Origin: Pseudactinotalea suaedae
GTDB lineage: Bacteria; Actinomycetota; Actinomycetes; Actinomycetales; Beutenbergiaceae
Direction of reading: 5' to 3'
Assembly: GCF_009733815.1 (NCBI RefSeq)
Contig: NZ_WNXY01000003.1
Span: 408,563 to 472,562, forward strand
Length of the DNA: 64,000 bases
Both the position numbers and the translations under genes were made by a program. Of this stretch, positions 36,180 through 44,939 are shown piece by piece (within the stretch, counting starts at the first letter, position 1; each line of letters opens with the position of its first letter). The notes beneath the pieces were generated by a model that saw only the letters and a program-made list of their open reading frames with translations, was not told the origin of the DNA and ran no database searches.

Positions 36180-37094
36180 GTGATCGACGAGGCCACCATC
36201 CGCGACCGGCTGCACCCTGACAGCCTGCCCGATCTGTTGGTACGCCTCGGCTTCCACGACGACGACGCCGTCGAGGCGGTCGCGGCCGCCGACCGGGTGC
36301 GCCGCCGCCGCTCCGACCTGGCGGTGGTGGCACGGTCGGCCTCGTTGCTCGCCGAGGGCGTGGGGATCTTCCGGCCCACCGCCCCGGACCCGTGGCAGGA
36401 CCTGCCCGAGGGCAGGGAGGACCTGGCGCTGCTGGCCCTGCTCGCCTCGGTGGACGAGGTGCGGGCCGAGCACGCGCGCCGTCGCATCCCGGACGCGATC
36501 TCCTGGGGGTCGCTGGCCGATCTCGGCCAGCAGGTCTCCGTCAACCGGCTCACGCACGGGCGGTTCGGTCTCGACACCTACGGCTGGATGCGGACGGCGT
36601 GGTCCGGTGGTCTGATGTGGCTCGGGCGGCTGGAGTTCGTGCCGAAGCCGAGCGCGTCCGGCTGGGTGCTCGACACCCACATCCCCGCCTCGGGCCCGCT
36701 GACGCCCGAGAGCGTCGATGCGGCCTTCGCCGCCGCGGCGCCGTTCTTCGCGCGCCACTTCCCCGACTGCCCTGTCACGGCGTTCGCGTGCACGAGCTGG
36801 CTGCTCGACCCGACGATCGCGGACCTGCTCCCCGCCTCGTCGAACCTCGTCCAGTTCCAGCGGCGCTGGACCCTGGCAGGCTCCGGATACCGCTCCGACG
36901 AGAGCGTCATCTACTTCGCGTTCAACGTCCGCAGCGACCCCGAGGACCCGATCGACCCGCGCACGCTCACGGCGCGGACGTCGCTGCAGCGCGCGGTCGT
37001 CGACCATCTGGTGGCCGGTGGGCACTGGTCGGCGTGGTCGGGCACCGCGCCGCTGCCCGATCCGACGCCCACGCCGGACGCGCCAGACGCCTGA
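36180..37094 (+). CDS. Acyltransferase domain protein (GNAT-like, NAT_N/GNAT_C pattern)
   Basis: 304 aa. An N-terminal helical domain (about 1-120) is followed by a beta-rich C-terminal domain with GLMWLGRLEFVPKP, DTHIPASGPLTPESVDAAFA, and FACTSWLLDPTIADLLP, patterns seen in actinobacterial acyltransferase-domain proteins of unknown substrate. There is no signal peptide. The GTG start is in frame and follows a -10 box by 8 nt. The 190-bp region before it is shared with the divergent CBS protein gene. A long inverted repeat follows the stop. Confidence 0.75.
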   Translation: MIDEATIRDRLHPDSLPDLLVRLGFHDDDAVEAVAAADRVRRRRSDLAVVARSASLLAEGVGIFRPTAPDPWQDLPEGREDLALLALLASVDEVRAEHARRRIPDAISWGSLADLGQQVSVNRLTHGRFGLDTYGWMRTAWSGGLMWLGRLEFVPKPSASGWVLDTHIPASGPLTPESVDAAFAAAAPFFARHFPDCPVTAFACTSWLLDPTIADLLPASSNLVQFQRRWTLAGSGYRSDESVIYFAFNVRSDPEDPIDPRTLTARTSLQRAVVDHLVAGGHWSAWSGTAPLPDPTPTPDAPDA

Positions 37095-37128
37095 CGCGGC
37101 GGACGCGACCGACGTCGGTCGACCGCTC

Positions 37129-37194
37129 GAGATCGGACATCCACGGCGACCCCGAGGATCGCGCCGTGCGATCTCGCCGTGGATGTCCGATCTC
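37129..37194. repeat. Perfect 21-bp inverted repeat between convergent genes
   Basis: Arms at 37129-37149 and 37174-37194 match at all 21 positions. The 24-nt centre contains an inner GATCGC/GCGATC pairing that extends the stem. It lies between two converging stop codons and probably acts as a bidirectional terminator. It has TCGAG, ATCGG and CCAC in the same order as the palindromes at 45.4 kb. Confidence 0.9.
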
Positions 37195-37212
37195 GGCGCA
37201 GGCGCCCCGGGA

Positions 37213-38013
37213 TCAGCAGGTGGCGTGGACGTAGTCCGGGGCGTCGGGGGTGAGGAGCTGGAGGTCGCGCTGCACGACCCCCGCCTCGGAACCGATCGCC
37301 TCGCACGCGGCCGCGAGCCCGGCGTCGGAGTACTCGACGGCGTAGACGCGGCCCTCGAAGATCTCGACGAATGCCTCGCACTCGTCGTGCTCGCCGCACT
37401 CCTCGACGATCGCGAAGCCGAAGCCGATCTCGGTGCGGGCGATCTCCAGCAGCTCCGGCGTGTTCTTCTGCCCGACGGCGAGCCCCAGATCGGTGGCCTC
37501 CTCGACGAGCAGCCGCGCGTAGGCCACGGTGTCGTCGCGGTCGAACGGCGCGTCCGGGTAGCGGGTGAAGGTGTCGAGGTTGTCGAGCTCGACGGCGTCG
37601 AAGCCGCGCGCCACGCACTCGGTGAACCGGTGCGTGACGAACTCGACGGCGATCCGTCGTTGCCGGTTCGAGTCGATGTTGATCGGGTGCTCGCCCGGCC
37701 AGGCCGGGTCCTCGAGGGAGTCCAGGACCAGGCCCTCAGGCCAGTTCAGCTCGCTGTCCGGGTGGCCGGGCTCGGCCTCGGTCTGGAAGGCGTTGACGTA
37801 GCAGACCGAGTACGCCTCCGGGTCGGCCTCACCACCGGACCACTGCCGCACCACCAGCTCGGCGCCGCTGGGCGGCGGGTAGTCGCCCCCGAGCTGGTAG
37901 TCGAACGCCACTCCCGGCGGTGGCTGCACCGGCATCGGTCTGGCGGCGCACGCAGCCAGGGTGAGCCCGACGGCCAGGGCGAGCCCCGCCGTCATGACCC
38001 TCTCGCCCCGCAC
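37213..38013 (-). CDS. GH114 endo-alpha-1,4-polygalactosaminidase-like lipoprotein
   Basis: 266 aa. A signal peptide with lipobox LAAC (Cys22) predicts a membrane-anchored exported protein. The TIM-barrel domain shows VAFDYQLGG near the start, SVCYVNAFQTE, GFDAVELDNLDTF, and AVGQKNTPEL, consistent with glycoside hydrolase family 114. Known members cut galactosaminoglycans of fungal or bacterial origin. The GTG start lies 7 nt after TACCCT (leaderless); an ATG at 37995 is an alternative. Confidence 0.88.
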   Translation of the reverse strand: MRGERVMTAGLALAVGLTLAACAARPMPVQPPPGVAFDYQLGGDYPPPSGAELVVRQWSGGEADPEAYSVCYVNAFQTEAEPGHPDSELNWPEGLVLDSLEDPAWPGEHPINIDSNRQRRIAVEFVTHRFTECVARGFDAVELDNLDTFTRYPDAPFDRDDTVAYARLLVEEATDLGLAVGQKNTPELLEIARTEIGFGFAIVEECGEHDECEAFVEIFEGRVYAVEYSDAGLAAACEAIGSEAGVVQRDLQLLTPDAPDYVHATC

Positions 38014-38020
38014 AGGGCAC

Positions 38021-38041
38021 AGGGTACGACGGCCCTACGGT
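38021..38041. promoter_or_regulatory. Divergent leaderless -10 boxes for the GH114 and MazG-like genes
   Basis: TACCCT on the minus strand (38026-38021) lies 7 nt before the GTG at 38013, and TACGGT on the plus strand (38036-38041) lies 6 nt before the ATG at 38048. The two starts are only 34 bp apart. Confidence 0.5.
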
Positions 38042-38047
38042 GGGTGG

Positions 38048-38506
38048 ATGGACGGACGCGACCCCGAGGCCCTGGTGCGGGCGTTCCACGCGACCTACGC
38101 GCTGCCGGTGGCCGAGGACGCCCCGAGCGTCGACCGTGACCGCGTGCACATGCGGATGGCGTTGATCGGCGAGGAGCTCGCCGAGCTCGTCGAGGCGGTC
38201 TACGGGTCGGCGGCCGGTGCGCTGATCGACCAGGCGTTCGCCGCTGCCGTCGCGGCCGACGACGGCAGCCGCGACGTCGTGGGCGCAGCCGACGCGCTCG
38301 CCGACCTCGTGTACGTGAGCTACGGGATGGCGCTCGAGTGCGGGATCCCGCTGCCGGAGGTGCTGGCCGAGATCCAGACCTCGAACCTGTCCAAGCTCGC
38401 AGCCGACGGCACGCCGATCCTGCGCGAGGACGGCAAGGTCCTCAAGGGTCCGGAGTACCGGCCACCCGACGTGGCGGCCGTGCTGGCGCGCCGGCAGGGC
38501 GGCTAG
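38048..38506 (+). CDS. MazG-like nucleotide pyrophosphohydrolase (PRA-PH/HisE-type fold)
   Basis: 152 aa all-alpha protein. The motif MRMALIGEELAELVEAVYG carries the EExxE metal-binding helix, and DALADLVYVSYGMALECGI carries the second acidic helix (ExxD-like). The tail NLSKLAADGTPILREDGKVLKGPEY is typical of the phosphoribosyl-ATP pyrophosphohydrolase-like group. It probably hydrolyses a nucleoside triphosphate in housecleaning. Its stop overlaps the stop of the convergent M50 gene by three bases. Confidence 0.87.
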   Translation: MDGRDPEALVRAFHATYALPVAEDAPSVDRDRVHMRMALIGEELAELVEAVYGSAAGALIDQAFAAAVAADDGSRDVVGAADALADLVYVSYGMALECGIPLPEVLAEIQTSNLSKLAADGTPILREDGKVLKGPEYRPPDVAAVLARRQGG

Positions 38507-39195
38507 CGGACGGTCGTCACCACGACCCAGGTCGCCCACCCGCACACGAGGGCGAAGGTGGCGAGCCAGATCACACGAGGGAGCGCGGCGAGCCGCGCGA
38601 GGACGCGCGCGTCGTTGCCTGCCGAGGTGTCCCGCGCCGCGGCGACCAGGTGCCGCCACGCCCCGACCACGAGCACCGCCGCGAGACCGGTGAGGACCTG
38701 CGCCTGCAGCTGCGGCTCGCCCCACCACCACAACGCCGCCACTCCCGCGAGGGCACCGATCGTGACGGCGGCGGTCAGCACCGACCGCACCTGCACGAGC
38801 GCCACCACCAGCACGAGACCGAGCACAGCCAGCACCGGGGCCGCCCACCCGCGACCGACCGCCACCGCGAGCCCGGCGGCCAGCAGCGCCGGTGCGGGGT
38901 AGCCGGCCCAGGTGGTCGCGACGAGCCCGGGACCCGAGCTCCGCCCCCGGGTGACGGCGTGCCCCGAGGCGTCGCCACGCAGCACGAAGCCGGTGAACGT
39001 CCTCCCGGCGAGCACACCCACGACGGCGTGCCCGAGCTCGTGCACCAGCGTCACCCCGAGCCGGGCGACCCGCCACAGCGGCGGGGTGAGCACGAGGACG
39101 AGCGCGACCCCGCCGACGACCGCCAGCTCGACCGCTGCGAGTGAGACCGGTTCCCCCGGCTGCACCCGTTGCAGCGCCTCCTGGACCCAGCTCAC
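38503..39195 (-). CDS. M50-family zinc membrane metallopeptidase homologue
   Basis: 230 aa with about six membrane helices. The zinc-binding HELGH motif is in an early helix (LGVTLVHELGHAVVGVLAG, about residues 47-65), as in the M50B group often annotated as M50 family in Actinobacteria. The second conserved site is not obvious. The GTG is 7 nt after TACACT. Substrate unknown. Confidence 0.85.
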   Translation of the reverse strand: MSWVQEALQRVQPGEPVSLAAVELAVVGGVALVLVLTPPLWRVARLGVTLVHELGHAVVGVLAGRTFTGFVLRGDASGHAVTRGRSSGPGLVATTWAGYPAPALLAAGLAVAVGRGWAAPVLAVLGLVLVVALVQVRSVLTAAVTIGALAGVAALWWWGEPQLQAQVLTGLAAVLVVGAWRHLVAAARDTSAGNDARVLARLAALPRVIWLATFALVCGWATWVVVTTVR

Positions 39196-39202
39196 GTGGG
39201 TG

Positions 39203-39208
39203 AGTGTA
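39203..39208 (-). promoter_or_regulatory. -10 box of a leaderless transcript
   Basis: TACACT on the minus strand is 7 nt upstream of the GTG of the M50 gene. Confidence 0.5.
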
Positions 39209-39227
39209 GGGACCGACGCTGTGCGCC

Positions 39228-39923
39228 TCAGCCCTGCGAGAGCTGGATGCGGTTACCGCTCGGGTCGTCGACGATCGAGGAACGAGGCTTCCAGGCGTGA
39301 TCCGTCGGAGCCTCGACCTGGGTGCCGCCCGCCGCGAGCGCCCGCCGGTGCGACTCCTCGACGTCCGGCACCAGCACCCCGAACGCCGCGGGCGCCCCTC
39401 CGTGCCAGTCCTCCAGGGTGACGAGGAAGAACGAGGGCGCGTGGTACGCGCCGAGGGAGAACGAGGAGATCGGCTCGTCGAACGTCCAGCCGAACACCGT
39501 GGTGTAGAACTCGACGAGCTGCCGCCTGTCGCGGACCGCGAGCATGACCTGCACCGGTCTGCCCTGGGAGGGCGGCGGCGCCGGGACACCGGCGCCGAGG
39601 TAGACGTGCGCGGTCTCGAGCATCCTCGCGAGCGTCGCGGCACGCTCGGTGAGGCGCTGCTGGTGGCGGGCGAGCACCGCCCGCACCGCTTCGCCGTCGG
39701 GCGCCTCCAGCACGGCGCGGACCTCCTCGACCGGGAGGTCGACGCTGCGGAGCTGGCAGATCACCGACGCCGCGTCGAGCTGGTCCCGGTGATAGCGCCG
39801 GTAGGACGTGCGCGGGTCCACCTCCGCCGGCTCGAGGATCCCCAGCTCGTCGTAGTGGCGCAGCGCGGGGATCGTCAGACCGCTGAGGGAGGAGAACTTT
39901 CCGATCTCGAGCAGCTCGTCCAT
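39228..39923 (-). CDS. MerR-type regulator fused to a VOC (glyoxalase-like) domain
   Basis: 231 aa. Residues 1-75 form a MerR winged helix (LLEIGKFSSLSGLTIPALRHYDELG), 75-115 a coiled coil, and about 122-231 a VOC fold (VQVMLAVRDRRQLVEFYTTVFGW through IVDDPSGNRIQLSQG). The VOC part probably senses a small ligand instead of the usual effector domain. CACGAT lies 6 nt before the ATG. No adjacent efflux gene identifies a target. Confidence 0.9.
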   Translation of the reverse strand: MDELLEIGKFSSLSGLTIPALRHYDELGILEPAEVDPRTSYRRYHRDQLDAASVICQLRSVDLPVEEVRAVLEAPDGEAVRAVLARHQQRLTERAATLARMLETAHVYLGAGVPAPPPSQGRPVQVMLAVRDRRQLVEFYTTVFGWTFDEPISSFSLGAYHAPSFFLVTLEDWHGGAPAAFGVLVPDVEESHRRALAAGGTQVEAPTDHAWKPRSSIVDDPSGNRIQLSQG

Positions 39924-39956
39924 GTGTCCATCGTGAGGTCTGCGGCTACCGGAGAG

Positions 39957-40493
39957 TCAATCCCTCGCACCGACGTCGTGCACGTGGTGCTCCAGGTCGT
40001 GCAGCGCGTAGACCCCGAGCGTGTACGCCGTGAACGCCGAGCCGTTGCTGCGGCGTCCGGGCCGGTCCCACTGCTCGTCCGCGACCGCCGCGTACGCGGC
40101 GGCGAGGTGGCCGACGGCGGAGCTCACCTGCGAGGCGACCTCACCCGGGTCGGCACTCGCGTAGCCGCCCGCGAGCGCCGCCTCGTCCTGGTCCCAGTTC
40201 TCGAACATCGGGTCGTCCTCGGCGAGGATCAGCGCGAGCCGGCGACCCATCACCCCCGCGACGTCACGGACGTGCGCGGCGTACTCGGTGGGCGACCAGA
40301 CCGTGGGGAGCGGGCGCCGTCGGGCGTCCTCCTGGGCGAGGCGAGCGGGCCAGACCGACCCGGCCGCCATGATCCGCGGAGCGAGATCCTCGCGCGTGAG
40401 CGCGCCGGGATCGAAGCCGCACTCGGTGCAGCGTCGTTCCAGGACCCAGGTCCAGTCCTTGGTGTCGGGGGCGATCGCGGGCGTGTCGGTCAC
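39957..40493 (-). CDS. DinB-family protein
   Basis: 178 aa four-helix bundle. It has the CTECGFDPGALTREDL opening typical of actinobacterial DinB proteins, the WSPTEYAAHVRDV helix and the terminal YALHDLEHHVHDVG. The conserved His residues (in AAHV and HDLEHH) would bind a metal. Some members are thiol-dependent S-transferases; the substrate here is unknown. The start GTG is 6 nt after CAGACT. Confidence 0.88.
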   Translation of the reverse strand: MTDTPAIAPDTKDWTWVLERRCTECGFDPGALTREDLAPRIMAAGSVWPARLAQEDARRRPLPTVWSPTEYAAHVRDVAGVMGRRLALILAEDDPMFENWDQDEAALAGGYASADPGEVASQVSSAVGHLAAAYAAVADEQWDRPGRRSNGSAFTAYTLGVYALHDLEHHVHDVGARD

Positions 40494-40541
40494 GACGTCA
40501 GTCTGCCCGGTCAGGTGGTGGGCAGCCGGTGGAACGCTGCG

Positions 40542-41213
40542 TCAGACCGCGGCGCGGACCCGGCCCTGCCACTGCTGCGCCGCCAGCTCGGGCGGCTCGC
40601 CGGCGCCTGCGCTCTCCCGTGCCAGCTCCACGGCCTCCGCCAGCAGGCGGTAGAGGCGGCGGTCGGCGTCGGGGATGCAGGCCGTGGCGAGCGCGTGGAC
40701 CGCGATCTCGACGATGCTCGCCGCCGGCGAGTACCGCGGCGGCACCGGCACCCGGCCGAGGAACTTCTCGGCCCAGGCGTGGGCGTCCGGGACGTCGCGC
40801 AGCGCAGCACGGGCACGCGCGCGCAGCGCCGCGCTGCTGGTCGCGTTCTCGGAGGCCAGCAGCCGCAGCGCTCCGACCGCGAGGGCGTGCTGGTGCGAGG
40901 AGGCGGCATCGCGGATGCTGTGCGCGATCGCGAGCAGCGCGAGGTCGCCGGGGAAGCCCGCCGGCAGGTCACGAACCCCGACCACGGCGGGAACCAGCGG
41001 CGCGAGCCTGGGCCTGGCCTCGTCGGACGTGGAGTCGTTGATCATGCGGGCGAGCGCGGCCAGCATCGGGTCCGTGCACCGGGGCGCGTCGCTCCAGCGT
41101 TCACCGGCCAGGTAGGACGCGAGCTCCATGAAGCACGCGCCGCGCCGGGGCGAGCGGTGCCGCCCACGTGCGAGCAGGGGGAGCAGTTCCGGGGTGTCGG
41201 TCGCCGCAGCCAC
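40542..41213 (-). CDS. Conserved actinobacterial protein of unknown function
   Basis: 223 aa, helical and Ala-rich, no membrane segment. A striking conserved stretch is ARGRHRSPRRGACFMELASY followed by LAGERWSD and LAALARMINDSTSDEARPRLAPLVPAVVGV. The GTG at 41213 is chosen because GGAGG lies 7 nt upstream; the frame is open to 41408. It is divergent from the ATP-grasp gene, hinting at a related role, but I know of no function. Confidence 0.78.
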   Translation of the reverse strand: MAAATDTPELLPLLARGRHRSPRRGACFMELASYLAGERWSDAPRCTDPMLAALARMINDSTSDEARPRLAPLVPAVVGVRDLPAGFPGDLALLAIAHSIRDAASSHQHALAVGALRLLASENATSSAALRARARAALRDVPDAHAWAEKFLGRVPVPPRYSPAASIVEIAVHALATACIPDADRRLYRLLAEAVELARESAGAGEPPELAAQQWQGRVRAAV

Positions 41214-41377
41214 GATGGGGCCTCCTGTCAGGACTCCTGTCCCATTGTGCGCCGCTCTCCGCACCTGCGCCAGGGTTTCGGGGCTGATCACGCCATGCCC
41301 GGGCGTTATGGGCGACGCGGGCACCGGTGCCGACGCGGGTAGCGGGGTGGCGGTCGCCGCCGTCGGCAAATCCTCAG

Positions 41378-41383
41378 TAAAGT
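41378..41383 (+). promoter_or_regulatory. Candidate -10 box for the ATP-grasp operon
   Basis: TAAAGT would start transcription near 41390, giving a 5' leader of about 50 nt before the GTG at 41439 with its GGAGG site. Confidence 0.4.
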
Positions 41384-41438
41384 GGCCATGTTCGGCACTC
41401 GGCCGCACGTGGATCCTTTACCACTCCTTGGAGGATGG

Positions 41439-43946
41439 GTGACTGACCTCCTCGCCAGCTACCGCGCGGCAGGCCCGGGCCACGACGAGATGCTCCAGTC
41501 CGGCGGCGCCACGCGCGCGGCGTGGGACCAGATGGCCGCGCTCGCCGGGATCGACTCCTGGGCGCAGCTCCAGGAGCGCAGCGAGGACGTGGTCACCCTT
41601 CTCGAGGACCACGGCGTCCGGTACGGGTCCGACCCCGACGACGTCCCCTGGCCGCTGGACCCCTTGCCCGTCATCATCGACGAGGAGGAGTGGGTCGACC
41701 TCGAGGGGAGGCTGACGCAGCGCGCCGAGCTGCTCGACGCCATCTTCACCGACCTGACCACCGAGCGGCGGCTGCTGGCCGAGGGCCTGCTGCCGCCCGA
41801 GATCGTGCTCGCCCACCCCGGCTTCGTGCGGGCGGCCGACGGCATCCTCATCCCCGGCAGGCACCAGCTGTTCCTGCACGCCGCCGACATCGTGCGCAAC
41901 GCCGACGGCGCCTGGCTCGCGCTGTCCGACCGCACCCAGGCTCCGAGCGGCATGGGATACGTCATGGAGGACCGGCGCGTGATCGCTCAGGTCCTCGCGG
42001 GGCTGTACCGGCAGGCACGGATCCGGCGGATCGGCCCGTTCTTCCACGCCATGCGCGAGGCGCTGCACGACATCGCGCCCGCCGGGTCGGGCGACGACCC
42101 GCGCGTCGCGCTGCTGACGCCCGGTCCGTTCTCGGAGACGGCGTTCGACCAGGGGTACCTGTCCACCATGCTCGGGTTCCCCCTCGCCGAGGGCGAGGAC
42201 CTCGTGGTCTCCGACGGCCGGGTGTGGATGCGCTCGATGGACCAGCTGGAGCCGGTCGATGTGATCGTGCGACGCGTCGACGCCGAGTACTGCGACCCGC
42301 TCGACCTGCTCGGCAGCTCGATGCTCGGTGTCCCCGGACTGGTCGAGGCGGCACGGACCGGCGCCGTGACGATCGTCAACCCGCTCGGGAGCGGGCTGAT
42401 GGAGAACCCGGCGCTGCTGACCTACCTGCCGCGCCTGTGCCGTGCCCTGCGCGGCGAGGAGCTGCAGCTCGCCTCCGCGGTCACCTACTGGTGCGGTGAG
42501 CGCTCGATGTGCTCCCACGTGATCGCGAACCTCGACCGGCTGGTGATCTCCTCGACCGTGCCCGGCAGCCCACCGATCCACGGCTGGGAGCTGACGGCCT
42601 ACCAGCGTGCCGATCTCGCGGCGCAGATCTCGCAGACGCCGCACCAGTGGGTGGGCCAGGAACCGACCGAGGCCTCGACCACCCCCACGGTCGGCGACGC
42701 CCGCCTCGACGCGTGCCCCACCGTGCTGCGCACCTTCGCGGTCGCCCGTCAGGAGGGCTACCAGGTGATGTCGGGTGCCCTGGCGCGCGTGACGTCGTCG
42801 GACACGAGGACCGAGACGCTCGCGCAGACCCCGATCGGCAGCGCCGCGAAGGACGTGTGGGTCCTGTCCGCCGAGCCCCCGGCGCAGCTGGAGCCGTGGC
42901 CGCCGGCGGAGCCGGACCCGATCCGCACGCGCGGCGCGTGGCGGGGCGCGATCAGCCCCGGCGCAGCCGAGGACCTGTACTGGTTCGGTCGGTACACCGA
43001 GCGCACCGAGGCCACCGTGCGGCTGATCCGCGCCGTCGCCGACCGCTGGGAGGACTACCACCTGCTACCACGCTCGACAGGCGGCCGTGCGCTCGAGGTG
43101 CTCATGGACGCCGTCGGCGACATCGTGGGGCCGGGCGACCTGACCGACCTCGTGCTGGACGAGACCCGACCCGGGTCGGTCGCGTTCGCCGTCGAGCACA
43201 GCACCAGGGCCGCGACGGCGGTACGTGACCAGCTCTCCGCCGACACCTGGCTCGCGCTCTCGAGCATCGAGAGGGCCCTCAACCGGGAACGGGACAGGCA
43301 GCGCACGGCCGCCGGCGAGGGACTGGGCCTCGGTCGGGTGCTGGCGCGGAGCCTCGAGGGCCTGCTCGCGCTCGCGGGCATCGGCGCCGAGTCGATGGTG
43401 CGGGACGTGGGGTGGTGGCTGATGGACGTCGGCCGCCGGATCGAGCGGGCGCAGCACCTGGTGCGCGCGCTCTCCGCGACCGTGACGCAGCGCCGTTCGG
43501 CGATGGTCGACTCGATGATCCTCGAGTCGGTGCTGATCGCCCACGAGTCGGTCATCACCTACCGGCGCCGGTCGCAGACCCATGCCCGCCTCGACACCTT
43601 CCTCGAGCTGTTGCTGCTCGACACCGCCAACCCGCGCTCGCTCGCCTACCAGCTGGAGAAGCTCCGCGCCGACCTCGCCAGCATCCCCGCCACCGGCGCC
43701 CGGGTCGGCGCCCGCGACCGCCTGCTCACCGACCTGGCCGACCTGCTCACCGAGCTCGACACCGCGGCTGTCATCGTGGCCGACGGCGAGGGTCATCGCC
43801 CGCGGCTGGCGGAGCTGCTGGAGTCGCTGCAGTGGCGCCTCGACGAGCTGGCCGTCGAGATCGCGCGCGTGCACTTCGCCCGCCCGGCCTCCAGCCCGTG
43901 GGCGGACGCGTCGGGGACCTGGTCGGAGGAGGGTCGCGATGTCTGA
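41439..43946 (+). CDS. Circularly permuted ATP-grasp type 2 protein fused to an alpha-E domain
   Basis: 835 aa. Residues about 60-480 form the permuted ATP-grasp domain (GRHQLFLHAADIVRNADG, DRTQAPSGMGYVMEDRR, RVDAEYCDPLDLLG, NPLGSGLMENPALL). From about 510 (RGAISPGAAEDLYWFGRYTERTEAT) to 830 is the all-helical alpha-E domain with DVGWWLMDVGRRIERAQHL. Predicted to ligate amino acids or peptides; no product is known. In most genomes the two parts are separate genes. GGAGG is 4 nt before the GTG. An upstream GTG/ATG (41382/41388) is possible. It overlaps the transglutaminase gene by 8 bp. Confidence 0.92.
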   Translation: MTDLLASYRAAGPGHDEMLQSGGATRAAWDQMAALAGIDSWAQLQERSEDVVTLLEDHGVRYGSDPDDVPWPLDPLPVIIDEEEWVDLEGRLTQRAELLDAIFTDLTTERRLLAEGLLPPEIVLAHPGFVRAADGILIPGRHQLFLHAADIVRNADGAWLALSDRTQAPSGMGYVMEDRRVIAQVLAGLYRQARIRRIGPFFHAMREALHDIAPAGSGDDPRVALLTPGPFSETAFDQGYLSTMLGFPLAEGEDLVVSDGRVWMRSMDQLEPVDVIVRRVDAEYCDPLDLLGSSMLGVPGLVEAARTGAVTIVNPLGSGLMENPALLTYLPRLCRALRGEELQLASAVTYWCGERSMCSHVIANLDRLVISSTVPGSPPIHGWELTAYQRADLAAQISQTPHQWVGQEPTEASTTPTVGDARLDACPTVLRTFAVARQEGYQVMSGALARVTSSDTRTETLAQTPIGSAAKDVWVLSAEPPAQLEPWPPAEPDPIRTRGAWRGAISPGAAEDLYWFGRYTERTEATVRLIRAVADRWEDYHLLPRSTGGRALEVLMDAVGDIVGPGDLTDLVLDETRPGSVAFAVEHSTRAATAVRDQLSADTWLALSSIERALNRERDRQRTAAGEGLGLGRVLARSLEGLLALAGIGAESMVRDVGWWLMDVGRRIERAQHLVRALSATVTQRRSAMVDSMILESVLIAHESVITYRRRSQTHARLDTFLELLLLDTANPRSLAYQLEKLRADLASIPATGARVGARDRLLTDLADLLTELDTAAVIVADGEGHRPRLAELLESLQWRLDELAVEIARVHFARPASSPWADASGTWSEEGRDV

Positions 43947-44922
43947 CACCAGCCACAACCGGCACTACCGGCTCACCCACCTGACCAGCTACTCCTACCC
44001 GGAGGAGGTGACGTCCTCGTATGGCCGCGCGGTGCTGCTCCCCCGGCCCGGCGGCGGCCAGCAGGTGCACGCGAGCCGGCTGACCGTCACGCCCGAGGCG
44101 ACCGAGATGCGGGATCACCGCGACTTCCACGGCAACCTCTCCTCCTACTTCCACGTCACCGAGCCGCACACGGCGCTGCAGGTGCGGTCCTCCTCGGTGC
44201 TCACCGTGACGCGGCGCCGCGCCGACCGGGCCCGGCTACCGAACGTCCCGTGGGAGCTGGCGGCGCAGGCGGCCCGCACGGTGTTCTCCCCCGAGGCCCG
44301 CAGCGGCAGCAGCATCGCCGGCGGGCTCGCGATCGCCGAGTCGCGGCTGGCCTCCCCGATGGTGGACCTCTCGGACGCGGTGCGTGAGTACGCGTCGCCG
44401 TCGTTCGCCCCGGGGCGAGCGGTGCCGGACATCGTGGAGGACCTCTGCCATCGCATCTACGCCGACTTCGAGTACCGGTCGGGCTCGACGACCGTGCGCA
44501 CCCGCCTGCCCGAGGTGCTGGAGCGGCGCACGGGCGTGTGCCAGGACTTCGCCCACCTGCTGATCGGGTGCGTCCGGTCGATGGGGCTGGCCGCGCGGTA
44601 CGTGTCGGGCTACATCGAGACCCGCCCACCGGCAGGGCAGCCCAAGCTGCGGGGGGTCGACGCCTCGCACGCCTGGGCGTCGGTGTGGATGCCGGGCGGC
44701 GGCTGGCTGCACATCGACCCCACCAACGACCAGTTCATCGACAACCGGTACGTGGTGCTCGGGTCGGGCCGCGACTACCGCGACGTCTCGCCGCTGCGCG
44801 GCATCGTGTTCACCGAGGGGAAGGGCTCGAGGCTCGAGGTCGGCGTCGACCTGTGGCCCATCCAGGTCGCAGACCTCGACGAGCAGATCGCCGAGGTTCA
44901 CGCGGGCACACCCGCCACCTGA
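43939..44922 (+). CDS. Transglutaminase-like cysteine peptidase
   Basis: 327 aa. An N-terminal beta domain (HYRLTHLTSYSYPEEV, residues 9-95) is followed by a transglutaminase core with the Cys-His-Asp triad at Cys201 (RRTGVCQDFAH), His244 (DASHAWASV) and Asp260 (WLHIDPTND). No signal peptide is seen. It is the conserved partner of the ATP-grasp/alpha-E protein and overlaps it, so both are made together. It could cleave or transpeptidate the ligase product; this is inferred from gene neighbourhood only. Confidence 0.93.
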   Translation: MSDTSHNRHYRLTHLTSYSYPEEVTSSYGRAVLLPRPGGGQQVHASRLTVTPEATEMRDHRDFHGNLSSYFHVTEPHTALQVRSSSVLTVTRRRADRARLPNVPWELAAQAARTVFSPEARSGSSIAGGLAIAESRLASPMVDLSDAVREYASPSFAPGRAVPDIVEDLCHRIYADFEYRSGSTTVRTRLPEVLERRTGVCQDFAHLLIGCVRSMGLAARYVSGYIETRPPAGQPKLRGVDASHAWASVWMPGGGWLHIDPTNDQFIDNRYVVLGSGRDYRDVSPLRGIVFTEGKGSRLEVGVDLWPIQVADLDEQIAEVHAGTPAT

Positions 44923-44939
44923 TCTGGGAGGCTGGGCGC

